A model generated the notes under the pieces. The model did not search any database and had not been told where the DNA came from. It saw nothing but the letters and a program-made list of their open reading frames with translations. A stretch of DNA of 28,576 nucleotides from Lachnospiraceae bacterium. Lineage in GTDB: Bacteria; Bacillota_A; Clostridia; Lachnospirales; Lachnospiraceae. Below are positions 16,182 through 24,400 of this stretch, one piece after another; position 1 is the first letter of the stretch; each line of letters opens with the position of its first letter. The translations under genes and the position numbers were made by a program. The DNA lies in the NCBI GenBank assembly GCA_017416505.1, contig JAFQCI010000045.1, forward strand, positions 1 to 28,576. Reading direction: 5' to 3'.

Positions 16182-18218
16182 ATGAATCAGAAAAATCTAT
16201 TAAGGGTAAAAATAGAGAAGTACTTAAAAGTTCCATTGCTCCTTGCTGTTTTTTGGCTTGTGGCAGCAGGAATTATGTTTCTAATCAACAGGAAAGCCGG
16301 TTTTGCTATGTTGGGCTTTGATGTAATATATATGGTGATTGTGCTTGTAATATATTATCAGAAACGACCGGATATTATGGCAGAAATCGTCAACTTTTCT
16401 TTTGAGCAAAGCCAGATACAAAAGGAATTATTGAAGGATTTAGCTTTGCCATATACCTTGGTTGATTTAGAGGGAAGATTTTTATGGTCGAACCAACAGT
16501 TCCATGAAGTAATCGGAAAAGAGAAGATGCATAAGAAGAGTTTGTTTCAGGTCTTTCCTGAAATCACGAAGGAAATCTTACCGATTCAGACCGGACAGTC
16601 TAACGTGGACATTGTATATGAGAACCGGAATTACCGTTTGGAAATGAAATGTGTTCATGCCAGATGGAGCGAGGAAGAGGACTTTGTGGATGCAAGTAAC
16701 TCTTTGATTGCAGTTTATTTGTTTGATGAAACAGAAATTAAGAAGTATATCAAGGAAAATCAGGAACAAAAAATGGTGGCGTGTCTGATTTACATTGATA
16801 ATTATGAAGAGGCACTAGAAAGCATCGATGAAGTAAAGGAATCCCTGCTGACTGCATTGATTAACCGAAAACTTACCAAGTATATGCAGAATGCGGGAGC
16901 CATTATTAAGAGGTTGGAGAAGGATAAGTATCTGGCAGTGTTCCAGAAAAAGAATTTGACCCAGCTTCAGAATGATAAATTTTCTATCCTGGATGAAATC
17001 AGAGCCATCAATGTGGGAAACAGCATTGCAGTTACCTTAAGTATCAGTGTTGGTTCCGGTATGGATGGATATTTGGAAACCTACGAAGCAGCACGAAGCG
17101 GTATGGATTTAGCCCTTGGCCGGGGTGGTGACCAGGCTGTGGTAAAGGATGGCGAGAAAATCCTTTATTATGGTGGAAAGACTCAGGGTGTGGAAAAAAA
17201 CACCAGAGTAAAAGCAAGGGTAAAAGCGAGAGCTTTGAAGGAATTGCTGGAAGGAAAAGACCGGGTTATTATTATGGGGCATAAGATACCGGATATGGAT
17301 GCCATTGGTTCTGCTATTGGAATTTACCGAATCGCTGAAAACCTGAATAAAAAGGCACATATCGTATTGAACTCACCAACTTTGGCGATTCGTTCCGTAA
17401 TCAATAATTTCATGGGAAACAGCAATTACGAAGAAGATATGTTTGTGAAAAGCGAAGAAGCCATGGAGTTAATGGATGCCAATACTTTGTTGGTAGTGGT
17501 AGATGTGAACCGTCCAAGTTACACGGAATGTGAAGAATTGTTAGGCAGAGCGAAGTCTATTGTGGTAATTGACCATCATAGACAAAGCAATGAGGTCATT
17601 AAAAATCCATTGCTTACCTATATTGAACCCAATGCTTCTTCTGCCTGTGAAATGGTTGCAGAAATTTTGCAGTATATGTCAGAAAAGACCAAGATGAAGC
17701 CTTATGAGGCAGATGCCATGTATGCCGGAATGCTAGTGGATACAGACAATTTTGTTACCAAAACCGGCGTAAGAACTTTTGAAGCGGCGGCATTTTTAAG
17801 AAGATGTGGAGCCGATGTGGTAAGAGTGCGGAAGATGTTCCGTTATGATATTGAATCCTATAAAATCCGTGCTAAGGCGGTGGAAAGTGCTGAAACTTAT
17901 CTGGATAGTTTTGCCTTGTCCATTATGCCGGATATGACAGGAATGGACTCTCCTACGGTTATGGGAGCTCAGGTTGCCAATGAATTATTGGATATTGATG
18001 GAGTCCATGCTTCTTTTGTATTGACGAAGGTGAAAGATACCATTTACATCAGCGCCCGTTCTATTGACGAAATCAACGTTCAGATTATTATGGAAAAAAT
18101 GGGGGGCGGCGGTCATGCCAATGTGGCAGGTGCCCAGATGAAAGATGTAAGTGAAGAGGAAGCATTAAAAAAGGTGAAGGAAGTATTAAAGTCGATGAAA
18201 TTGGAAGGAGAAATATAA
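16182..18218 (+). CDS. gdpP: Cyclic-di-AMP phosphodiesterase GdpP
   Basis: 678 residues from ATG 16182 (GGAGGA at 16164-16169); ATG 16155 is in frame and possible, giving 687. Order of domains: two membrane helices (about 20-65), a PAS-like domain (about 85-170), a degenerate GGDEF domain (about 195-330), then the DHH phosphoesterase ([19 protein letters not shown] at about residues 463-466) and DHHA1 ([12 protein letters not shown], His about 645). It hydrolyses c-di-AMP to pApA at the membrane and so controls potassium and wall homeostasis. The metal-binding Asp/His set is intact. It forms an operon with rplI (ATG one base after the stop) and dnaB, the usual Firmicutes order. Confidence 0.95.
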   Translation: MNQKNLLRVKIEKYLKVPLLLAVFWLVAAGIMFLINRKAGFAMLGFDVIYMVIVLVIYYQKRPDIMAEIVNFSFEQSQIQKELLKDLALPYTLVDLEGRFLWSNQQFHEVIGKEKMHKKSLFQVFPEITKEILPIQTGQSNVDIVYENRNYRLEMKCVHARWSEEEDFVDASNSLIAVYLFDETEIKKYIKENQEQKMVACLIYIDNYEEALESIDEVKESLLTALINRKLTKYMQNAGAIIKRLEKDKYLAVFQKKNLTQLQNDKFSILDEIRAINVGNSIAVTLSISVGSGMDGYLETYEAARSGMDLALGRGGDQAVVKDGEKILYYGGKTQGVEKNTRVKARVKARALKELLEGKDRVIIMGHKIPDMDAIGSAIGIYRIAENLNKKAHIVLNSPTLAIRSVINNFMGNSNYEEDMFVKSEEAMELMDANTLLVVVDVNRPSYTECEELLGRAKSIVVIDHHRQSNEVIKNPLLTYIEPNASSACEMVAEILQYMSEKTKMKPYEADAMYAGMLVDTDNFVTKTGVRTFEAAAFLRRCGADVVRVRKMFRYDIESYKIRAKAVESAETYLDSFALSIMPDMTGMDSPTVMGAQVANELLDIDGVHASFVLTKVKDTIYISARSIDEINVQIIMEKMGGGGHANVAGAQMKDVSEEEALKKVKEVLKSMKLEGEI

Positions 18219-18219
18219 G

Positions 18220-18669
18220 ATGGAAGTTATTTTATTACAGGATGTAAAAGCATTAGGAAAAAAAGGCGAAATCGTGAAAGTAAACGATGGATATGCAAGA
18301 AATTTTATTTTGCCAAAGAAACTTGGAATTGAGGCAACAGGAGCCAATAAAAATGATTTGAAGCTTCAAAAAGCCAACGAAGCAAAGATTGCCAAGGAAG
18401 AATTGGAAGCTGCTATGGCATTGGCAAAGGAATTAGAGGATAAAAAGATTACATTAAGCATTAAGGTAGGCGAAGGTGGAAAAACCTTTGGTTCTGTATC
18501 TTCTAAGGAAGTGGCACAGGCGGCAAAGGAACAGTTAGGATATGATATTGATAAGAAGAAGATTAAACTTTCTGAACCAATTAAGTCTTTAGGAACTCAT
18601 TTGGTAGATATTAAATTACATGCAAAGGTAACCGGTCAATTAAAGGTAGTGGTAACGGAGGCAAAATAG
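18220..18669 (+). CDS. rplI: 50S ribosomal protein L9
   Basis: 149 residues, the standard L9 length. It begins [21 protein letters not shown] with [16 protein letters not shown], the universal N-terminal globular domain that binds 23S rRNA domain V. A long connecting helix and the C-terminal domain ([16 protein letters not shown]) follow. The ATG at 18220 lies one base after the gdpP stop, with the ribosome binding site (AAGGAG) inside the end of gdpP, so the two are translationally linked. dnaB follows after three bases. Confidence 0.97.
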   Translation: MEVILLQDVKALGKKGEIVKVNDGYARNFILPKKLGIEATGANKNDLKLQKANEAKIAKEELEAAMALAKELEDKKITLSIKVGEGGKTFGSVSSKEVAQAAKEQLGYDIDKKKIKLSEPIKSLGTHLVDIKLHAKVTGQLKVVVTEAK

Positions 18670-18672
18670 TCC

Positions 18673-20034
18673 ATGGATGAGGCATTTGTAAAAAAAGTAC
18701 AGCCTCACAGCCTGGAGGCAGAGCAGTCTGTAATCGGTTCTATGATTATGGACCGGGATGCCATTGTAGATGTAGCAGATATGTTGACGAAACAGGACTT
18801 CTATCAGGCACAATACGGTGTATTGTTTGAAGCTATGGTGGAACTTTATTCTGAAGGGAAAGCCGTGGATTTGGTTACTTTACAGAATAAGTTAAAGGAA
18901 AAAGATGTTCCGGAAAGTATCTGTTCTATCTCTTATATCAGAGATTTGGTTGCAGCGGTTCCTACCTCTGCCAATGCAAAGCAGTATGCGAAAATCGTAA
19001 AAGATAAGGCAGTACTTCGAGCATTGATTAAAGAGTGTGAGGAAATTGCCAATGACTGTTATATGGCAAAAGAGGATGTAGATACCATTTTAGAAAAGAC
19101 AGAGAAAAATGTCTTTCATTTGCTACAGAAACAAAAGGGTGCAGATGATTATGTACCGATTTCGGATGTTGTAATCCGGACATTGGAAATGATTGAGGCA
19201 GCAGCGAAGAATAAGGGTAAAATTACCGGACTTGCTACGGGATTTATTGATTTGGATATGAAACTGACCGGGCTTCATGGTTCGGAACTGATTATTGTGG
19301 CAGCAAGACCTGCTATGGGTAAAACTGCATTTGCCTTAAATATTGCACAGCATGTTGCTTTTAAGCAGGATACCGCTTGTTTGATTTTCAACCTGGAAAT
19401 GTCTAAGGAACAACTGGCTACCCGTCTTCTTGCCATTGATTCTATGGTGGATTCCCAAAACCTTCGTACCGGTGAACTGGGGGACATGGATTGGGATAAA
19501 TTAATGGAGAGTGCGGGAACTTTGGGACGTTCCAAGCTAATTATTGATGATTCCAGTGACTTAACCATATCCGCCTTACGTTCAAAGTGTCGTAAATATA
19601 AGCAGTCCCATGATGTTGGTCTGATTATCATTGACTACCTTCAATTGTTAAGTGGAAGTGGAAAGAGAACCGAGAGCCGTCAACAGGAAATTTCGGAAAT
19701 TTCCCGTTCTTTAAAGTCTTTGGCGAGAGAGTTGAACGTTCCGATTATTGCACTTTCTCAGTTGTCCCGAGGAGTGGAAGCAAGACCGGATAAGCGTCCT
19801 ATGATGTCGGATTTGCGTGAATCCGGAGCCATTGAGCAGGATGCCGATGTTATTATGTTCTTATATCGGGATGATTATTATAATCCGGATACGGATAAGA
19901 AAGGAATTTCAGAAGTAATTATTTCGAAACAAAGAAGTGGTTCTACCGGTACGATAGAATTAGTATGGTTAGGACAATATACGAAGTTCGCAAATAAAGC
20001 AGGTGCATCCGTTAAGAATACACCGATAGATTAA
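18673..20034 (+). CDS. dnaB: Replicative DNA helicase DnaB
   Basis: 453 residues, ATG 18673. The N-terminal domain starts with PHSLEAEQSVIGSMI, which makes the collar and contacts primase. A linker (about 160-185) precedes the RecA-like C-terminal motor: Walker A ARPAMGKTAFALN (Lys about 217), Walker B LIIIDYLQLL, a motif IALSQLSRGVEARPDKRP with the arginine finger, and DADVIMFLYRDDYY near the end. Residues needed for ATP hydrolysis are all visible. No intein or insertion. It is the last gene of the gdpP-rplI-dnaB operon; a terminator follows. Confidence 0.97.
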   Translation: MDEAFVKKVQPHSLEAEQSVIGSMIMDRDAIVDVADMLTKQDFYQAQYGVLFEAMVELYSEGKAVDLVTLQNKLKEKDVPESICSISYIRDLVAAVPTSANAKQYAKIVKDKAVLRALIKECEEIANDCYMAKEDVDTILEKTEKNVFHLLQKQKGADDYVPISDVVIRTLEMIEAAAKNKGKITGLATGFIDLDMKLTGLHGSELIIVAARPAMGKTAFALNIAQHVAFKQDTACLIFNLEMSKEQLATRLLAIDSMVDSQNLRTGELGDMDWDKLMESAGTLGRSKLIIDDSSDLTISALRSKCRKYKQSHDVGLIIIDYLQLLSGSGKRTESRQQEISEISRSLKSLARELNVPIIALSQLSRGVEARPDKRPMMSDLRESGAIEQDADVIMFLYRDDYYNPDTDKKGISEVIISKQRSGSTGTIELVWLGQYTKFANKAGASVKNTPID

Positions 20035-20066
20035 GAAAAAACAGACATTCTAAAACGAGAGTGAAT

Positions 20067-20106
20067 AAAGTCCAAATGAGTCGTTCAGGCTTGCTTGGAC
20101 TTTTGT
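20067..20106 (+). terminator. dnaB operon terminator
   Basis: 9-bp stem AAAGTCCAA (20067-20075) with TTGGACTTT (20095-20103), then TTTTG. The 19-nt loop is large, so it is moderate in strength. Confidence 0.65.
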
Positions 20107-20239
20107 CATTTGTCAATGCTTGTTTACATACTTAGTTTTTAATTTTTCTCAAGCTACATCATAACCAGCCTTTTATGTAATGTAATAGTTCGGAATTTTT
20201 TTCTGTCATTTCCTGTCAAGATTTTTCCCTTGGTTTCCC

Positions 20240-20268
20240 TTGAGATTTGTTTCTTACTTCGGTATACT
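20240..20268 (+). promoter_or_regulatory. Promoter of the MerR-family gene
   Basis: TTGAGA (20240-20245), 17-nt spacer, TATACT (20263-20268). It starts transcription near 20275, about 50 nt before the ATG. The spacer is the standard 17 nt, not the 19-20 nt seen in promoters that MerR activators untwist. Confidence 0.8.
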
Positions 20269-20326
20269 AAAGAAACAAAAAGTAAAAAAATGGAAATACA
20301 AAGAGGAACAACAGGAGGAAAAATCA

Positions 20327-20935
20327 ATGGAGGATGTTAAATTTTTGATGAAAGAGGCGGCAGGGTTATTAGATGTGGAACCCCATACATTAAGATATTG
20401 GGAAGAGGAACTGGAATGGAATTTTAGCCGGAATGAATTAGGGCATCGGTATTTTACCAGGGATGATATCAGAGTATTAACCTGTGTCAAGGAATTGAAA
20501 AAACAAGGATTCCAGTTAAAGGCGATTAAATTACTGCTTTCAGAAATTAAGTCGGACAAGGATTATGATTTACAAAAGGTTTTGAAGTTAAAGGAAGTTT
20601 TGGTGGAGGATACAAAGAAGGAAGTAAAAAAAGTACCGGCAGACCCTAATGTAGTGAAATTTAATGAAATCATGAGCCAGATTATGGAACAGACCTTAAA
20701 GGAACATGATGAAGAAATGATAGAAAATGTTACTGCGAAAGTGACAGAGGGCGTAGTAAAAGAAGTAGATTATTTGCTACGGGCACAGGAAGAAAAAGAA
20801 GAAGAACGATACCGTCTGCTGGATGAAACCATGAGAGAAATCCAAAAAGCCAGACAACAGGTGGCAGCAGAAGTAGAAGTAAAAGAAAAAGAAGAAAAGA
20901 AAGGATTTTTCAGAAAGAAAAAGAAGAATAAGTAG
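20327..20935 (+). CDS. MerR-family transcriptional regulator with coiled-coil tail
   Basis: 202 residues, ATG 20327 after AGGAGG. The ORF reaches back to 20240, but that covers the promoter. The N-terminal winged helix-turn-helix (residues about 5-75) has LMKEAAGLLDVEPHTLRYWEEE and GHRYFTRDDIRVLTCVKELKKQGF. After residue 100 it becomes a long highly charged helix (many E/K, ending in a lysine run KKGFFRKKKKN). No sensor cysteines or ligand domain are seen. It resembles the Firmicutes MerR-like proteins of chromosome-associated type more than metal sensors. Target unknown. Confidence 0.85.
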   Translation: MEDVKFLMKEAAGLLDVEPHTLRYWEEELEWNFSRNELGHRYFTRDDIRVLTCVKELKKQGFQLKAIKLLLSEIKSDKDYDLQKVLKLKEVLVEDTKKEVKKVPADPNVVKFNEIMSQIMEQTLKEHDEEMIENVTAKVTEGVVKEVDYLLRAQEEKEEERYRLLDETMREIQKARQQVAAEVEVKEKEEKKGFFRKKKKNK

Positions 20936-20945
20936 TTGATATAGG

Positions 20946-20980
20946 GTTGTCGCACTAATTTAATTAGTGCGCAACTTTTT
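20946..20980 (+). terminator. Terminator of the MerR-family gene
   Basis: GTTG-CGCACTAAT (20946-20959, one bulged T) pairs with ATTAGTGCG-CAAC (20963-20975), then TTTTT. A clear left boundary of the CRISPR locus. Confidence 0.85.
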
Positions 20981-21074
20981 CTGTACAAAAATCGTGAAAG
21001 AACGAGAATTCCAATGTCCTTTCCCACAGGAAACTTGCCGTTCGAATGTGATGCATAAGTATAAATAGAGAATT

Positions 21075-21131
21075 AATATTTAAGGGAATGTAGGTAAAAA
21101 ATAAAAAAATACCTACATTCCCTTAAATATT
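21075..21131. repeat. 22-bp perfect inverted repeat upstream of the small-RNA promoter
   Basis: Arms 21075-21096 and 21110-21131 are exact complements, separated by a 13-nt A-rich loop. It is the longest perfect inverted repeat I found in the window. There is no T-run on the + side after the right arm; the -35 of the next promoter begins two bases beyond it (21134). It may be a terminator, a cruciform or an operator for that promoter. Confidence 0.6.
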
Positions 21132-21133
21132 TC

Positions 21134-21161
21134 TTGACGATGTTTATTTATATGGTATAAC
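21134..21161 (+). promoter_or_regulatory. Promoter for a small RNA before cas9
   Basis: TTGACG (21134-21139), 16-nt spacer, TATAAC (21156-21161), each 5 of 6 to consensus. Expected start near 21168. No gene with a ribosome binding site follows before the terminator at 21302-21325. Confidence 0.6.
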
Positions 21162-21167
21162 ACTTGA

Positions 21168-21325
21168 TTGCATTACTGATGGGACATTATTTTGTGACAT
21201 CTAATCGGTAAAGTGGATTTTGAAGAGATAATATTATATTGGAATATTTGAGATATGCTTGTAAAGAGAGTATATAAATGGTATTATTAAGAAAAAAATA
21301 AAAAAAAGGCTAATAAGCCTTTTTT
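21168..21325 (+). ncRNA. Candidate scaRNA-/crRNA-like RNA with a degenerate CRISPR repeat
   Basis: A transcript from the 21134 promoter would end at the 10-bp hairpin 21302-21325, whose + side ends in six T, giving about 158 nt. Bases 21246-21281 resemble the array repeat: TTTGAGA (21247-21253), CTTGTAA (21258-21264) and TATAAA (21273-21278) occur in the same order at nearly the same spacing. The retained parts can pair with the tracrRNA anti-repeat (AUUUG with CAAAU, CUUGUAA with UUACAAG). The bases just before (about 21226-21245) would be a natural guide. Known parallels are Francisella scaRNA and crRNA-like regulators of cas genes; the function here is inferred. Alternatives: a dead repeat, or simply cas9 leader. 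Confidence 0.4.
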
Positions 21326-21384
21326 AGCGCCAATGCGCGTAAACAATGTCGGTTAAAACCTTATTTGCACTCACCTTGTAAGTG
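21303..21384 (-). ncRNA. tracrRNA (type II-A)
   Basis: Read on the - strand: anti-repeat ACTTACAAGGT (complement of 21373-21383) forms 11 perfect pairs with the repeat part ACCTTGTAAGT; a bulge follows; then CAAAT pairs with the repeat's first GTTTG. Next come the nexus (GGTTTTAACC, 21351-21360), a GCGC-ATTG-GCGC hairpin (21327-21338) and a terminator hairpin (21302-21325) with a long U-rich tail. This is the order known for type II-A tracrRNAs. The 5' end is placed from the -10 at 21390-21395. It is transcribed away from cas9. Confidence 0.88.
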
Positions 21385-21419
21385 TATATATAATAGCACA
21401 TATTTGTAGGTGAATGCAA
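21365..21419. promoter_or_regulatory. Near-palindromic shared promoter for cas9 (+) and tracrRNA (-)
   Basis: + strand: TTGCAC (21365-21370), 18 nt, TATAAT (21389-21394), with start near 21401, 45 nt before the cas9 ATG. - strand: TTGCAT (21419-21414), 18 nt, extended -10 TGC-TATTAT (21395-21390), with start near 21384. The -10 boxes overlap by five bases, and the arms TTGCACTCACCT and AGGTGAATGCAA are inverted copies (one mismatch) centred on that -10. The -35 boxes match consensus at only 3 of 6, so strength and any activator are unknown. The cas9 -35 lies within the tracrRNA anti-repeat. Confidence 0.6.
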
Positions 21420-21445
21420 GAGAAAAAAGTTATAAGGAGAAAAGA

Positions 21446-24400
21446 ATGGGTAAAGAAAGTAAAAAGATGTATGTGGGGATTGATATGGGAACCAATTCAG
21501 TGGGAATGGCAGTAACGGATGAGAATTACAATTTGTATAGGGTAAAGGGTAAGGATTTTTGGTGTTCAAGAGTATTTGCGGAAGCTAACACTGCGGCCGA
21601 ACGAAGAATAAATCGTACATCGAGAAGAAGACGACAGAGAGAAGTGGCTAGGCAAGGAGTTTTGCGTGAGTTTTTTTCGTGTGAAATAAATAAGGTTGAC
21701 GAAGGATTTTTTGCAAGGCTTGATGAATCAAAGTACTACATGGAGGATAGGGATAATCAGCAACCTTACACTTTGTTTGCAGACGATGGATATACAGATA
21801 AAGATTATTTTAAAGATTATCCTACAATATTTCATTTACGTAACGAATTACTCCATCCTACAAAGGATACTTATGATGTACGATTGGTTTATTTGGCCAT
21901 TGCAAATATGTTTAAGCATCGAGGACATTTTCTTAATGAGACTCTTGATGTTGAAAAAATATCATCTGGTGCTGAAGAAGTATACCAGTTTCTTGTTGAA
22001 GCGGCTATGATGTATGCTATAGAATTGCCTACAAGTGTGGATGTAGAACAACTGGTGAATATAATTAGTGAAAAAGGTGTGTCAAGAAGTAAGCACTTAG
22101 AGAATGCTGGTGAATATCTTGGAATTTCTAAGAAAGATAAGCAAGCATACGAGATGTTGAAGTTGATATGTGGTATGAGTGGAATACTTTTCAATATATA
22201 TGGTGAAGAAGTAATTGATGAGGAAAACAAAAAGTTTAGCTTAAATTTTAGAGATAGTAACTATGAGGAGAAAGAAGGTCAGGCCTTTGAAATTTTAGGC
22301 GATGATTATTTTGAATTGTTAGAGATTATAAAAGAATTTCATGATATATGTATGCTTTCAAGTATTATAAAGGGAAATAAATATCTTTCAGAGTCAAGAG
22401 TAGAACTTTTTGAAGAGCATAAGAAGGATCGGAAAATGCTTCAAAGCGTTCTGAAAAAGTATGATATGAAAGCATACAATGAGATGTTCAGAGTAATGAA
22501 AGAAGGAAATTATAGTGCTTATGTAGGCAGTGTCAATGCACATGGTAAAAAGGTAAGACGAAATGGTGGAAAGGGTAGGTCTGAGGAGGATTTTTATAAG
22601 ACTGTAAAGAAGGTGATTGGGAACTTTCCAGAAGATGATGAAAATGTAAAAACGATATTGGCTAAGATAGAAAATGAAACATTTATGCCAAAGCAGTTAA
22701 CGGTTTCGAATGGTGTTATTCCAAATCAGCTACATGCTTCTGAAATGAAAGCGATACTCACAAATGCAGAAAAGTATTTGCCATTTCTACTTGATAAAGA
22801 TGAGTCTGGTCTTACTGTTTCTCAAAGAATATTGCAGTTGTTTACATTTCATATACCGTATTATATAGGGCCTATAGGTGCGGTTGGTGATAATGTATGG
22901 GCAAAGAGAAGACCTGGAGAGGAAAAAGGAAAAGTCTATCCATGGAATTTTGAACAAAAGATAGACATGCAAAATGCTGCAGAAGAATTTATAGGCAGAA
23001 TGGTTAGACATTGTACATATCTTACAGGTGAACGAACATTGCCAAAACAGTCACTTTTATATGAAAAGTTTATGGTTTTAAATGAACTAAATAATCTTAA
23101 AATAAATGGGGCTAAGCCGGATGTAGACGTAAAACAGGGAATCTACGAGAATCTTTTTAAAACAGGAAAAAAGGTTACATTAAATGTATTGGAAAATTAT
23201 TTATACAATAATTCTATTATACAGTCTAAGGATGATGTTGTAATTAGTGGTATTGATGCCGGATTTAATGCATCATTGACTTCTGTTGGTAAGTTTAAAG
23301 GAGTGTTGGGAGATGATTTGTTTTATGATGAAACTCAGGCTATGGTGGAAAAAATCATATTTTGGGGAACGGTATATGGTAATGATAAGAAGTTTTTAAA
23401 AGAAAGGATAGAGAGTGAGTATAAAGAGAGATTAACAAATGAACAGATAAAACGTATTGTAGGATTTAAGTTTAATGGTTGGGGAAAACTATCCAAGACA
23501 TTTTTGGAACTTCAAGGTGATTGTGAATGTGGAGAGTGTTCACTTATACAAGCACTTTGGGAGACAAATCATAATCTTATGGAACTTTTATCAGAACAGT
23601 ATGGATTTAAGAAAAATCTGGATGCGATGACAAGTAATGCAGAAAAAGCATTAAGTGATTGGACAATAGAGGATTTGGATGGAAAATACTTATCTGCACC
23701 TGTGAAGCGTATGGTATGGCAGACGATGAAAATGTTAAAAGAGGTTTGTGAATTGACAGGGAAAGAGCCGGATAAAGTATTTATTGAAATGCCTAGGGAA
23801 CATGAGAAAAATGCTACACGTAAGAATTCCAGAAAGAAAAAATTGCTAGACTTATATACGACACTTAAGAGTGAACAAAAGTCATGGGCTGAACTCAGAA
23901 TAAGAGAAATTGATGAAAAGAGTGAAGCTGACTTTAGAGTTAAAAAATTGTATTTATATTATTTGCAACAGGGAAAGTGTATGTATAGTGGTGAAACAAT
24001 AGAATTGAGTAATCTTATGAATAATAATCTTTATGATATAGACCATATATATCCAAGACATTTTATTAAAGACGATAGTATTGAGAATAATCTGGTGCTT
24101 GTAAAAAAGCAGATTAATAATCATAAGAGCGATACTTTTCCGTTGGAAAAAGATATACAAAAGGATAGGGCAGGCTTTTGGAAGGCGTTAAGTGAACGCG
24201 GTTTTATCACAAAAGAAAAGTATAATAGACTGACGCGTACAGAAGAATTTTCTGATGAAGAAAAAGCAGCATTTATTAATAGACAGTTAGTAGAAACTGG
24301 TCAAGGCACGAAAGCGATAACACAGGTATTGCAACAGGCTTTTCCAAATACGCAGGTCGTATTTGTAAAAGCTGGTCTTGTAAGCGACTTTAGAAAGAAG

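Noticed and set aside
21008..21015. 8-base match (ATTGGAAT on the - strand) to the end of the candidate guide 21226-21245, as a possible target
   Set aside because: Eight bases are expected by chance at this search size, the PAM is unknown, and the site is not in a recognisable promoter.
21168..21300. Short reading frames in the candidate small RNA (MGHYFVTSNR and similar)
   Set aside because: No ribosome binding site, about ten codons, and no protein-like features.
21410..21445. Longer cas9 start at GTG 21410 (12 more residues)
   Set aside because: It lies in the promoter arm and has no ribosome binding site; ATG 21446 has AAGGAG and begins close to the RuvC-I motif as usual.
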